A stretch of DNA of 64,000 bases from Peptococcaceae bacterium (GCA_024655825.1 JANLFJ010000014.1:1-64000); one strand, 5' to 3'. Shown: positions 22,988 through 32,389, numbered from the stretch's first letter. The notes: generated by a model from the letters alone, not told the origin. Translations and numbers: made by a program.

Positions 22988-23947
22988 GTGGACAAGCGCC
23001 TGGTGGCCATCGTGCTGCCCATGTATAACGAGGAGGAATCCATACCGTCCCTGCGGGCGATGTTCGACGGGAACCTCGCCCTGCCCGAGGGCTGCGACTA
23101 CCGCATAATAGCGGTCAACGACGGCAGCGACGACCGAACGCTGGAGCTTGTCACCCGCTGGGCCAGGGATAACTGGAGAGTGTCGGCGGTTTCCCACGTC
23201 CAGAACATGGGGCTGGGGCAGGCCATCCTGACCGGGATCGGCGAGGCGGTTCGGATGCGTTCGGACGTGGTGGTGACGATGGACGCCGACGCTTCCCACC
23301 CGGGGGAGGTCATCCGCCGGCTGGTCGATGAGGTGCTGAACGAGGCGGACATAGCCATCGCTTCCCGGTTCGTAGCCGGGAGCAGGCAGGTGGGCGTTCC
23401 GCTGTATCGAAGGGCTTTGAGCGCGGGCGCGAAACTGGCGCTGCGGGCGGCGTTCCCCCTGGAAGGGGTTAGCGACTACACCATCGGTTTTCGCGCCTAC
23501 AGCGCCAGGGTGTCGGCGAAAATCATCTGCGAAGACTGGCGGTTCGCGAAGTCCCGCAGCTTCGCCTTCACCGCGGAGATGCTGCTCGGGGCGGCCGCGC
23601 ACGCGCGGAGGATAGCCGAGGTTCCGGTCTGCCTGCGCTACGACCTGAAAAAGAGCAGGAGCAAGCTGCGGCTCGCCGCGACTCTGCTCGACTACGCGAA
23701 ACTTTTCATGCGGCCCGGGCACATCCGGGCGATCAATCCGGAAGGGGGGAGGAGTGTTTTGAGATGCCTGTTGCTGGAGTTCCGAAAGGTTTTAAGAGAA
23801 GAAACCGGAGCTGGGGTGATCGACTACCTGGTGGCGACCGCGGTCATAGCGACCGTAGCCTACGTCTGCCGCAATATACTGGTAAATTCCCTGAAGGCGG
23901 CGCACAACTCTATGGTCAACAGCGTTACCAACATCACCGGAAACTGA
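22988..23947 (+). CDS. GT2 glycosyltransferase joined in frame to a Flp-like prepilin
   Basis: This 319-residue product starts at GTG 22988 behind GAGAGGAGATG. Residues about 5-240 are a GT2 (dolichol-phosphate-mannosyltransferase-like) catalytic domain: AIVLPMYNEEESIPSL, VNDGSDD, VVTMDADASHP and SDYTIGFRAYS. No stop codon separates this from residues 258-319, which look like a complete Flp prepilin: REETGAGVIDYLVATAVIAT, hydrophobic helix, short polar tail. An internal TTG at 23759 with its own GGGGGGAGG suggests the pilin is also made alone. The GT could modify pilins. Whether the fusion form exists is unknown. Confidence 0.75.
   Translation: MDKRLVAIVLPMYNEEESIPSLRAMFDGNLALPEGCDYRIIAVNDGSDDRTLELVTRWARDNWRVSAVSHVQNMGLGQAILTGIGEAVRMRSDVVVTMDADASHPGEVIRRLVDEVLNEADIAIASRFVAGSRQVGVPLYRRALSAGAKLALRAAFPLEGVSDYTIGFRAYSARVSAKIICEDWRFAKSRSFAFTAEMLLGAAAHARRIAEVPVCLRYDLKKSRSKLRLAATLLDYAKLFMRPGHIRAINPEGGRSVLRCLLLEFRKVLREETGAGVIDYLVATAVIATVAYVCRNILVNSLKAAHNSMVNSVTNITGN
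23744..23761 (+). promoter_or_regulatory. internal ribosome site and TTG start for a free prepilin
   Basis: GGGGGGAGG is followed 6-7 bases later by TTG 23759, in frame with the glycosyltransferase. Translation from here gives a 62-residue prepilin (MRCLLLEFRKVLREETG, then the AGVIDYLVA helix) ending at 23947. A ribosome site this strong inside a gene is unlikely by chance. Confidence 0.65.
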
Positions 23948-24381
23948 TCTTCGGGCAAAGAGGGATGAGCCTGATCGAGTTCCTCCTCATCTTCGTCGTC
24001 ATCGCCTACCTTTCCTTCCAGGCGACCGACCTGGCGCTGATTCTGGGCCAGCACCAGGGCGCGAAGCACCTCCTCAAGCAGTATGCCGACCGGGTGAGGT
24101 TGAACGGCAGGCTCTCCAGTACCGACGAGACGGAATTCAGGAATAAGATGACCCAGCTGGGCCTGACCGTGGAGAGCATCGACACCCAGAAGGAGTCCGA
24201 GGGAGAGCCGCGGATACTGCGCTCGAACGACCCGGTGGCCAGCACCATACCGATTACGGTGGTTTGCAAGCCCGTTCAGCGCCCGTTCAAGGTAGGCGCT
24301 CTCATAGGAGGTGATTCGGTCGGTGACAGCTGGAGGATACGGTTGCAGATCACGGTTTTTTCCGAGCGGATCGACCCTTAA
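23947..24381 (+). CDS. prepilin-like protein (apparent ATC start overlapping upstream stop)
   Basis: The 144-residue frame beginning at ATC 23947 overlaps the previous stop as TGATC and gives a prepilin leader IFGQRG followed by MSLIEFLLIFVVIAYL, with Glu at mature +5. If ATG 23965 were used instead, the leader would vanish and the purine-rich site would abut the codon. The soluble part (about 40-140) is a TadE-like extracytoplasmic domain. It is coupled to the prepilin/GT gene upstream and overlaps the next gene. Confidence 0.68.
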   Translation: MFGQRGMSLIEFLLIFVVIAYLSFQATDLALILGQHQGAKHLLKQYADRVRLNGRLSSTDETEFRNKMTQLGLTVESIDTQKESEGEPRILRSNDPVASTIPITVVCKPVQRPFKVGALIGGDSVGDSWRIRLQITVFSERIDP

Positions 24382-24985
24382 CCAGAGGGGGAGCGCCCTC
24401 ATCTTCGCGCTGATGATGATTCCGGTTATCGTCATGGCAATTGTATTTTTGGGTGACACCATCCAGGCGGTAACCGGGAGCGACTACGACGTGAGGGACA
24501 CCATCGACCTGGCGGCACGGGCGGCCAACTACCAGGCGGAAAGGAGTTCGCAGGCGGCCGGGGACGCCCGCGTGCTGGTCGACCAGGCCCACAGCGCTTT
24601 CAGAAGTTCAATAGCGTACACTCTGCGGTTAGACCCCAATACCCTGGCCCCGCTGTCCAATTCTCCTCTCAAGTCGGCCCCGCAGTACATCCTGGTCGTC
24701 TACAACGGCGACAACGCCTACTCCGCCCAGGGAGCGCCGGCCGGCAGGATATACCGTTTTAACGGGGTGAGCGTCACCACGATCGACCTGTCCGCGTTGG
24801 GGTTCCCCAGCACGTTCGCGGTGTACGCCGACGACATCATCCAGGGGGGGTTCGGGGGAGTGGCCAGGGTCACTTTGCAGAGGCCGGGCTGCGTGGTCTG
24901 GATGAAAGCCGAGAGCAGAAAAGCCGCCGGGAAAGAAAGCGTAATATCGACCAGGTGGACGGCATCCCAGATTCACTACTGGTAG
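24323..24985 (+). CDS. TadG-like pilus protein
   Basis: This 220-residue protein starts at GTG 24323, about 11 bases after AGGAGG (GTG 24311 is also in frame but overlaps that site). After an N-terminal leader, NQRG precedes SALIFALMMIPVIVMAIVFL, a TadG-like helix lacking Glu +5, and then VRDTIDLAARAANYQAER, the conserved Tad segment. The C-terminal domain is beta-rich. It overlaps the end of the preceding prepilin gene in another frame by about 59 bases, an unusually long overlap. Confidence 0.68.
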   Translation: MTAGGYGCRSRFFPSGSTLNQRGSALIFALMMIPVIVMAIVFLGDTIQAVTGSDYDVRDTIDLAARAANYQAERSSQAAGDARVLVDQAHSAFRSSIAYTLRLDPNTLAPLSNSPLKSAPQYILVVYNGDNAYSAQGAPAGRIYRFNGVSVTTIDLSALGFPSTFAVYADDIIQGGFGGVARVTLQRPGCVVWMKAESRKAAGKESVISTRWTASQIHYW

Positions 24986-24998
24986 GGAGGTGGGGGCG

Positions 24999-27164
24999 GT
25001 GAAGAAAATAGTTCTAATCCTGACGCTGCTGGTCGTCTTTTCATCCCGGCCGGCGCTGGGTGCGGTGTGGGATTACGGCATAGGCGTCGCCGACACGCCA
25101 GCGACAATCGATTCTTCGGCTACCGGCGCGGCTATCGACACCGCGGCCCGGGAGATAAAACTGCCTTCCACCCTGGGCAACCTGGTTTCCTTCTGGGAGT
25201 CGGGCGATCTGGAGTATGTGGTCTTGACCAGCAGCGGCGCGAGGCACTACTCGTTCAACGGCTCGTCGATGGTGGAGAACCAGCTCCTAAACGCGAGCGT
25301 TTCAAACCCGGTATCGCTGGCCGCGTCTAATCCCTTTCCCGACGTCATCGTAGCCGACGGCACCGGGATCAGGCACTTCTCCTTCGGCGGTTCCGGTATG
25401 CTGGAGAACCCGGCCCTGTCCGTGGCCGGTCTTACCGGGGTGGTGACGGTGGGGGCTACGGGAACCAACGAGGTGGCCGCCCTGGTCGGGAACGCCGTCC
25501 AGCACTACAGCTTCAACGGAGCCAGCATGGTGAGAAACAGCCTTTTGGAACCCGCTTTATCGGCCAACCCGCTTTCCCTGGCGCTCGGCAGCGGCGGGTA
25601 CGACGTGGCCGTCCTGGAGGCCAACCAGGTGAGGTGGTACTGCTTCACCGGTTCGGGCATGGCCGAAAACCCCGCCCTGGCCGTGACCGGGCTCAACAAC
25701 CCGGTGGCCCTGGCGGTCGCCGATCCCGTCTCGGGCTACGACCTGTCGGTGGTGGAAGGGAACCAGGTAAAGAGCTACAGCTACACCGGGGGATCAATGG
25801 CGTACAACTCGGCCCTGTCGGTGACGTCCGGGCTTACCAGCCCGAAAGCGGTCGCTATCAGGCCGGGGAGCTTCGACCGCCTGATAGTCGACGGGAACGA
25901 AGTGAAGTATTACTCCTGGACCGGTTCGGCGCTGGTATTAAACCCCAGCCTGTCGGTCACGGTGAGCGACATAATAAGCGGCGGAAACTACGCGGCGTCC
26001 GCGGCGGCGCAGTCTTTGGCCTTCGACCCGGGTTACAACGTGAGCTACGTCCGGGTGAGGTCGGCCCACGAGCTGCCCGACCAGACCTCAGTGACCTACT
26101 CGGTGACCGCCGACGGGGTGAACTGGGTAGAGCGGTGGAGGGTGCGGGGAACGCCGACCGGCACGGTTCTGGAGGTGTTTTCGGGGGGTTCGTGGTTGCC
26201 GATAGGGAGCGCCAGCGACGCCCTGCCTTCGGCGGACAACGCCCAACTGTGGGCGAACGTCCAGAGCGGCCGCGCGGTCAAGTGGAAAGCGGTGCTGGCC
26301 ACCACCAACCCCGCCGTGACGCCCAGGATAGCTACCAATCCCAGGGGAGGGGTGGCGGTGCGGTGGGACACCAACAGCGCTCCCAACCCGCCGGGCGTGT
26401 CGTCCAGCGGAGGGTGTTATCTAACCACCACACCGACCTTCACCTGGACCTACAGCGACCCCGACGGCGATTCCCAGGGATCTTGCCAGGTGCAGGTGAG
26501 GACGATCGGAGGAATTCTGGTGTATGACAGCGGGCGGGTGTATAACAGCAGCCACTCGTTCACCCTGCCGACCAGCGCCCAGCCCGACGTGGCCGGTCCG
26601 CTCTGGAGTTCGGGGGAGTACCAGTTCACCGTGCGGGTGAAGGTCTGGGACAGCAACGGTTTCGAGTCCGCGTGGTCGGGAGACGTCGGTTTCTGCGTGG
26701 TGGGTTTCGAGCGACCGCGCGTGGCGGAGATCGTAAGCCCGCCGGCGGGACAGCCCGCGCCCGACCCTTTAACCCCTTCGACGCACGTCGTGATCGCGCC
26801 AGGGACGGATGCTTCCAGCCTGCCCAGGGCGAAGGCCGGCGCGCGGGTAAAGGTGATCGTAGACAGCGTGGGGCCGCTCAATTCGGTTGCCGTGGAGTTC
26901 CCCTACGGGGCTTATCAGTCGTTCAAAGGGGACATCAGTCAACTGAACCCGGCCGGCAGCAAGGTCAACCGCTGGACGGTGGACTTCTGGACCGACGCCA
27001 GCGTGGAGCGCTGCCCGTCCGGTACGGCGGTGGGCATGGACTGGCAGGGTGTATCGGGCGCTGGCAACCCGCGGCTGAAAACGCCCGACTACGCTGCCGG
27101 GGTAATCCAGATACAGGGGACGGTGCTTGAGGATTGGTTCGTGATCTTGAAAGGGAAGGATTGA
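24999..27164 (+). CDS. secreted repeat propeller-like protein
   Basis: This 721-residue protein has a signal peptide (VKKIVLILTLLVVFSSRPAL). About seven near-repeats of 45-50 residues span 60-330, each centred on a Y-S/C-F-x-G-S-x-M-x-x-N-P-x-L pattern (for example HYSFNGSSMVENQLL and HFSFGGSGMLENPAL), suggesting a beta-propeller. Ig/FN3-like domains (about 450-590) and a final beta domain follow. GTG 24999 sits 8 bases after TAGGGAGG. It overlaps the next gene (TTGA), so it is part of the pilus operon. An adhesive or tip role is possible. Confidence 0.72.
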   Translation: MKKIVLILTLLVVFSSRPALGAVWDYGIGVADTPATIDSSATGAAIDTAAREIKLPSTLGNLVSFWESGDLEYVVLTSSGARHYSFNGSSMVENQLLNASVSNPVSLAASNPFPDVIVADGTGIRHFSFGGSGMLENPALSVAGLTGVVTVGATGTNEVAALVGNAVQHYSFNGASMVRNSLLEPALSANPLSLALGSGGYDVAVLEANQVRWYCFTGSGMAENPALAVTGLNNPVALAVADPVSGYDLSVVEGNQVKSYSYTGGSMAYNSALSVTSGLTSPKAVAIRPGSFDRLIVDGNEVKYYSWTGSALVLNPSLSVTVSDIISGGNYAASAAAQSLAFDPGYNVSYVRVRSAHELPDQTSVTYSVTADGVNWVERWRVRGTPTGTVLEVFSGGSWLPIGSASDALPSADNAQLWANVQSGRAVKWKAVLATTNPAVTPRIATNPRGGVAVRWDTNSAPNPPGVSSSGGCYLTTTPTFTWTYSDPDGDSQGSCQVQVRTIGGILVYDSGRVYNSSHSFTLPTSAQPDVAGPLWSSGEYQFTVRVKVWDSNGFESAWSGDVGFCVVGFERPRVAEIVSPPAGQPAPDPLTPSTHVVIAPGTDASSLPRAKAGARVKVIVDSVGPLNSVAVEFPYGAYQSFKGDISQLNPAGSKVNRWTVDFWTDASVERCPSGTAVGMDWQGVSGAGNPRLKTPDYAAGVIQIQGTVLEDWFVILKGKD

Positions 27165-28624
27165 AGGACCTGCTTTTCCTGGCGGTGGCTTTCGCGGCGC
27201 TCCTTTTTCCCTGGCTCCTGCAGGTGGCCCTGACGCCGAAGGGGTGCGTTCCGAACGGCCACCTCATGGGCTACGAGGACTATGTGACCTTCATCGCCAA
27301 GATGGAGTGGGGGAGACTTGGGCATTGGAGCTACATCGACCGGTACACCCCCGAAATAACCGAGCCTGCCCCGATATACTTCTTCTACCTGTCGCTGGGG
27401 CACCTGGCCAAACTGAGTGGCCTTTCCACTCTGTGGGTGTTCCACCTGGCCCGCAGCCTTCTGGGGAGCCTCGCCGCCTGGGGGTGGTGGAGGTTCTGCA
27501 GGAAGCGCAGCAAATACCCTCTGCCCGCGTTCCTGCTGGGTATATGGGCGTCTTTCGGGCTTTTTGCGCTGTTCGGGCCTGATATGCGGATATACGAAAC
27601 CTACGTTCAGGGACACGCCGCCAACTTCGGGATGATCGGGTTCCCGCACTACCTGGTGGACTTCCTGGCGATCCTGGCGTTCCTGGAGGCGTACCTGGAC
27701 GGCGGGAAGAAGGCCCCTGTCCTTTCGCTGCTGGTCGGTGCGGGGCTGGGGATGGTTCACCCGTTCCTGCTGGCCCTGTTCCCGACCGTCATAATCGCGC
27801 ACGCTGCGCTTTTCGATAAGGACAGGCTAAGGGACGCCTTCCTTGTAGCTGCGTGCGCGGCGCTGGGTTCTTTGCCGTTTATTATCTCGATGTGGGCGGC
27901 CTACCAGAAGTTTGAGTGGCTGAGAATCTGGAGGAGCCAGACGGCGCACGAGACCGGTTTGCTTGGGGACGGTTTCCGGCTGGCTGTCACCTTCGGCCTG
28001 GGCGGGGCGGTAGCATGGTTTAGAATCCCGGGGGTTGTCCGCAGCGGCGAAGCGCTGGAGAGGCTGTCGGCGGTGTGGCTCGTATTGGCTGGTGTTCTCC
28101 TGGTTTTCGCTCCTATCCCCAACAGCCGGGAGTTCGGGTTCTTCCTCACAATCCCGGTGGCGATGCTCGCCGCACCCTGGCTGGTCGAATTCTCGCGGCG
28201 GGTGAATACCCTGAAAGTCAACCTGATGCTGCCGGCGCTGGTGATCGCCTGCTGCGCCTGCGGGTTCCTCATGTTCGCCGAGATGTACCGGGTGACTCCC
28301 GACTCCTACCACCCGCAGGGGCTGGTGGAGGGTCTAAGGTGGCTTGAGGAAAACAGCGGCGAGAACGACGCGGCGGCCTGTACCTGGGCGACCGGCAGCG
28401 TTCTCCCGATGTATGTGACCCACCCGCGACCCTGGGTGGGTCACCAGTCCGAGACGCTGGGCTTTCTGGAGAAGGAGAAACAGGTCCTGCCGTTCTTTCG
28501 GGGCGAAATAAAGCTGCCGGTCCAGTGGGCGGTGGTCGGGAAAGGGGTTGACAGAGACATTCCGCGGCTGCCGGGGGAACCGGTCTACGAGAACGATTCG
28601 GTTGTAATATGGAGAGTGGACTGA
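27161..28624 (+). CDS. polytopic membrane protein, GT-C glycosyltransferase-like
   Basis: This 487-residue protein starts at TTG 27161, overlapping the previous stop. About ten to twelve hydrophobic segments alternate with short loops. The first extracytoplasmic loop holds GYEDYVTFIAKMEWG, an acidic/aromatic motif as in GT-C-fold lipid-linked sugar transferases. The C-terminal 100 residues are a soluble domain. With the GT2 enzyme at 22988 it could form a pilin- or surface-protein glycosylation route. The GT-C assignment is from topology and context, not a certain match. Confidence 0.6.
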   Translation: MKDLLFLAVAFAALLFPWLLQVALTPKGCVPNGHLMGYEDYVTFIAKMEWGRLGHWSYIDRYTPEITEPAPIYFFYLSLGHLAKLSGLSTLWVFHLARSLLGSLAAWGWWRFCRKRSKYPLPAFLLGIWASFGLFALFGPDMRIYETYVQGHAANFGMIGFPHYLVDFLAILAFLEAYLDGGKKAPVLSLLVGAGLGMVHPFLLALFPTVIIAHAALFDKDRLRDAFLVAACAALGSLPFIISMWAAYQKFEWLRIWRSQTAHETGLLGDGFRLAVTFGLGGAVAWFRIPGVVRSGEALERLSAVWLVLAGVLLVFAPIPNSREFGFFLTIPVAMLAAPWLVEFSRRVNTLKVNLMLPALVIACCACGFLMFAEMYRVTPDSYHPQGLVEGLRWLEENSGENDAAACTWATGSVLPMYVTHPRPWVGHQSETLGFLEKEKQVLPFFRGEIKLPVQWAVVGKGVDRDIPRLPGEPVYENDSVVIWRVD

Positions 28625-28638
28625 AAGGGGGCAATGCC

Positions 28639-29511
28639 GTGCCCGGCGTGCTGTTTTTAGTTATGGCCGTCATTTCGGCGCTGGTCTGGTTCAACGACCC
28701 GGCCGCTTTCTGTTCGGCGGACGCCTGCCGGGAGATCCCGGGGTTTCTCGGCCGGTCGTGGTATCTGTGGGCGGCGCTTTATTATTCGGTCGCCGCCGCG
28801 GTGATCCTGGCAGCGAGGAGAAATAAACTCGTTCTGCTGTTTCTGGCGGGCGGGGTGGCGTTTCACGCCGCCCTGGTAGTCGTTGGGTACGCCCTAACCC
28901 GGTCGGTGTGCGTCCTGTGTCTTAAATTCTTCGCGCTGGAGGTCTGTTTGACTGTCCTTTACGGCCTGGGGTATCTGCTCGACTTCTACCGGCCGGCCAA
29001 AACCGCCCTGGCGGGGGTGTCGTCTGCGTTCGTTCTTGCGGCGCTGGCCTTGCTCGTGGCGAACCCGGCTCCCTGGCCGGCGGTCGTTCTGGCCCAGTAC
29101 CAGGGCGTTTCTCTGGCGGAATTGAACCGCGAGGAACCGGCCCCCAGGCCGGAGGCCGATGCGAGAAACGCATCAGCGGCCGCTGACAGGAAACCCGCGA
29201 AAACAGAGGGGGTTAAACATCGCTACCTTCAGGTTTTGACTCCCGAAGGGCAATCTTGCAGCCTGGACATTTCCTGCAGGGAGGCCCTGCTCTTTGCGAC
29301 CTGGTGTTCCCACTGTGACGACGCGCTGAAGGAGGCGGCCAAAAAACCGCCGGAGGAGAGGCCCTACCTGGTGGTGACGTATCTGAGGGACAACGAGGAG
29401 GAAAACGCCAGGGAGAAGCTGTCCAGGTTCGGGCTTGAAGGGGAAAGGTTCTATTTTTTGCTCGAGCCGCCAGCTGAAGTTAAAAAGGTTCCATCAATCT
29501 TGCAAGGATAA
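28639..29511 (+). CDS. VKOR-like membrane protein with thioredoxin-like domain
   Basis: The 290-residue protein starts at GTG 28639 after GAAAGGGGG. It has four membrane segments in the first 150 residues. They carry a loop Cys pair (FCSADACREIPG) and an in-membrane CVLC motif (SVCVLCLKFF), the layout of vitamin K epoxide reductase (VKOR) homologues. A linker leads to an extracytoplasmic thioredoxin-like domain with CSHC (FATWCSHCDDAL, about 220-231). Such fusions make disulfide bonds in secreted proteins. Likely substrates nearby include the Cys-rich TadG-like protein at 13831. Confidence 0.82.
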   Translation: MPGVLFLVMAVISALVWFNDPAAFCSADACREIPGFLGRSWYLWAALYYSVAAAVILAARRNKLVLLFLAGGVAFHAALVVVGYALTRSVCVLCLKFFALEVCLTVLYGLGYLLDFYRPAKTALAGVSSAFVLAALALLVANPAPWPAVVLAQYQGVSLAELNREEPAPRPEADARNASAAADRKPAKTEGVKHRYLQVLTPEGQSCSLDISCREALLFATWCSHCDDALKEAAKKPPEERPYLVVTYLRDNEEENAREKLSRFGLEGERFYFLLEPPAEVKKVPSILQG

Positions 29512-29533
29512 AAAAGGGAAAGGAGAGAAATAA

Positions 29534-32389
29534 ATGAAAGCCAGAAAAATCATAAGCATCATTTTGGCTGTCCTGGCATTCGCAGCGATTTCAGCGTTCG
29601 CGCAGAATAAGGCTTATGCGGGTACATGGGTGGATGTCGGGTCGTCGCCGGCATCGCGTGGGCCAGCAGCCCCGTTGCCCGATGGGTCGGGGTTTGTTGT
29701 GGCTAAGTACACCAGCGGCGAAGTGTTCAGGTACAGTGGAGGAAGTTATACCTCACTGGGAGTACCTTACTCTGGCAACGCTGATTCTATGATAGTCGAT
29801 TTGAACAATAACATTTATGTAATGTATTATAACGGCGTTTGGAAATATAATGGTTCTTCGTGGAGCAATACGGGACGTATTGGCAGTAGCGGCTGTTACG
29901 GTATTGGAGGTCTCACGCTACACCCGGACGGTACTGTGTGGGCTACAGACGGCGATTACGTGGCTTACTACAACGGTTCTTCCTGGGTTTCTACGCTATT
30001 AACAGTTCCTTCCGGCTACGACTTCTTTACTATTGCTTCTGATCGAAACGGCAATATTTATGTAGGCTCAAACAAGCCCGGTTATTTTTATTACAAACCC
30101 AATGGTGGAAGCTGGACGCAATGGAGCGATTTTACCTGTATTTTTGATGGAGCAATTTCCGGGACTGACGGCAAGGCTTATTTTATTGGTAGATATGGTG
30201 AATTATATCAACTTTACAACGGAACCAGGACATTATTAGGCAATGTGAGTGGTAGTCTTGGTAACTTTAATTTATTAGGTGCTACACCTGACGGCGCTGT
30301 TTTTGTGCGCTCTTTTAATGACCCTAATAACAATATATACCGTTATAACCCGTCTAATAGAGCCATAGAGCTTTCTCTCAGCGGACAAATGGCCGGAGGC
30401 GGGGCTGTCTTGCCCGGTGGGGAAGTGTGGATAAGCACGAATACCTCAAGAACGTATAAATACGTGCCCACTTATTCATTCAGCGCGACTTCAGCCACCC
30501 AGACGTCGGTGTCTCTTTCCGTGTCTTTCGACGGCAATCCACTGGTCAATGCCGACCTATGGTACAAGAAAAGCGGCGACGCGACATACACCTTCTGTAC
30601 GACTTTCAGCGGAACGTCCGTAACCGTAAACTCTCTTACACCTGGCACTCTTTACTACTTCAAGATCACCCACAAGTGCGGCGGCATCACCGTCGACATG
30701 CCCAGCGCCATGATAGTAAACCGCTGGACGATACCCCCGCCGCCTTCGACTCCGACCGCGACGACCGGGGCTTTAACGTGGTCGACCAGCGAAGGCCGCG
30801 GCTACGTCGTTCTGTCCTGGCCGGCGGTATCCGGAGCAACTGGCTATAAAATATTTGTTTGGGACGGCAACGCCTACCGTTCCTGGGATGTCGGCAACGT
30901 CACCACCTGGGATTCCAGGACGGCGAGGATATACCCGAGCGAGTCTTGGCTTGACTCCCAGGCAGACAACACTGTTTCAAGCGACCCTTTCAACCATGTC
31001 CAGGGTGGCCTGGATTTAAGGGATACACCTAATAAACTATACCGCAAGACCGTAGGCTCGACGTATGATTCCGCCAACAACTACTGGTTCGGGGTTTCCG
31101 CCTACAATTCGTCGGGTGAATCCCCGCAGAGCAACGCGGCTCAACCGACGCTTCCCAACCGGACGGACAGCGCAGCGCCGACGATATCTTCACTCATGCT
31201 CAACAACGGCGACACCAAGACCAGCAGCAACGGCGTAACGGTTCAGGTGTCTGCCAGCGACCCGCTGGTGGCGAACTACACCTCCGACACCGCCGACGAC
31301 GCCTCCGGCCTGTACCAGCTGGGCCTGTCCAACGACAACGTGACCTGGACGTGGGTTACTTATTCAGCGAGCGTGAACTGGAACATCACCTCTGGCCCTG
31401 GCCAGAAGACCGTCTACGCAAAGGTCAAGGACAACGCCGGCAACGTCGGCGAAACTCAATCGGCGACCATCTTCCTGGTGGACGACGTGGAAGGCCCGCA
31501 GGGGACGCTGCTTATCAACAACGGGGATATGACCACCGACTCGACGAGCGTTTCGCTCACCCTGTCGGTGTCGGACAATTTCACCCAGCCTTCCCAGATA
31601 CAAATGCGTTTCAGCAATGACGGCACCAGCTGGTCGGCCTGGGAGACCTTCAACGCTTCAAAGAGCTGGACGCTATCCAGCGGTGACGGCTGGAAAGCCG
31701 TGTTCTGCCAGCTGAAGGACGCGCAATCCAACTACAGCACCATATCGGCTCACATAGCCCTGTCGACCTCCAGCACTGCTCCCAGCGGGACGGCAGCGCC
31801 CAGTAGCCCGCCGCCGACCGTGACCTTTAGCGGGTTAAGCGGGGTGTACTCCTCCAGGCTCCAGCAGGCGACCATCACCGCCAGCAGCCTTAGCAACGTC
31901 CGCAAGGTGTCCTATTCGCTGGACGGCATCACCTGGTCGCCCGAGGAGGACGTGAGCGGCAGCAGCTACGACAAGCAGATCGCCTTCACGGGCAGCGACG
32001 GCCTCAAGGCGGTGTACGTTAAGTTCCAGAACGCCTACGGCAAGTGGAGCCAGCCGGTGGCGAAATACTTCCTGGTGGACACCACGCCGCCGGAGATAAA
32101 GCAGGTAAGCGTGAGGAACAGGGCGACCGCGGTGTCGGGGTCGAGCGTTAACCTCAACGTCATGGTCAAAGACAACTTCTCGCAGGTGACGAGCGACTCC
32201 AGCGCTCCCCGCATCCAGTACCGCTATAGCGTCAACGGCGGTTCCTGGTCGAGCTATACCGCGATGACCGGCCCTTCGATAACGGCGTCCGGCCTGGTGG
32301 TGGGAGCCAACGACATCGGGGTCCAGGTCAAGGATTCCGCCGGCAACGAAAGCGAGGTGCAGTATGCTCAGGTATTCAGGGTTTCTTAG
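29534..32389 (+). CDS. large secreted propeller and Ig/FN3-repeat surface protein
   Basis: This 951-residue protein has ATG 29534 behind AAAGGAGAG and a signal peptide ending near AFAQNKAYAG. Residues about 30-320 form a propeller-like region with repeated G-x-x-W and Y-x-G-x-x-W/Y motifs (YYNGVWKYNGSSW, YYNGSSWVST). Two FN3-like domains (about 320-540) and three to four Ig-like repeats (about 550-951; D-x-x-G and V-D-D-V/T-x-P-x motifs) follow. The propeller part (29,700-30,500) is visibly AT-richer than the rest, suggesting a mosaic origin. Probably an adhesin or tip protein. No membrane anchor is seen. Confidence 0.72.
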   Translation: MKARKIISIILAVLAFAAISAFAQNKAYAGTWVDVGSSPASRGPAAPLPDGSGFVVAKYTSGEVFRYSGGSYTSLGVPYSGNADSMIVDLNNNIYVMYYNGVWKYNGSSWSNTGRIGSSGCYGIGGLTLHPDGTVWATDGDYVAYYNGSSWVSTLLTVPSGYDFFTIASDRNGNIYVGSNKPGYFYYKPNGGSWTQWSDFTCIFDGAISGTDGKAYFIGRYGELYQLYNGTRTLLGNVSGSLGNFNLLGATPDGAVFVRSFNDPNNNIYRYNPSNRAIELSLSGQMAGGGAVLPGGEVWISTNTSRTYKYVPTYSFSATSATQTSVSLSVSFDGNPLVNADLWYKKSGDATYTFCTTFSGTSVTVNSLTPGTLYYFKITHKCGGITVDMPSAMIVNRWTIPPPPSTPTATTGALTWSTSEGRGYVVLSWPAVSGATGYKIFVWDGNAYRSWDVGNVTTWDSRTARIYPSESWLDSQADNTVSSDPFNHVQGGLDLRDTPNKLYRKTVGSTYDSANNYWFGVSAYNSSGESPQSNAAQPTLPNRTDSAAPTISSLMLNNGDTKTSSNGVTVQVSASDPLVANYTSDTADDASGLYQLGLSNDNVTWTWVTYSASVNWNITSGPGQKTVYAKVKDNAGNVGETQSATIFLVDDVEGPQGTLLINNGDMTTDSTSVSLTLSVSDNFTQPSQIQMRFSNDGTSWSAWETFNASKSWTLSSGDGWKAVFCQLKDAQSNYSTISAHIALSTSSTAPSGTAAPSSPPPTVTFSGLSGVYSSRLQQATITASSLSNVRKVSYSLDGITWSPEEDVSGSSYDKQIAFTGSDGLKAVYVKFQNAYGKWSQPVAKYFLVDTTPPEIKQVSVRNRATAVSGSSVNLNVMVKDNFSQVTSDSSAPRIQYRYSVNGGSWSSYTAMTGPSITASGLVVGANDIGVQVKDSAGNESEVQYAQVFRVS

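Noticed and set aside
25634-26527. 297-codon frame inside the propeller-repeat gene
   Set aside because: It is a low-complexity Gly/Arg/Pro shadow of the repeats. The overlapping frame has a signal peptide and clear domain repeats.
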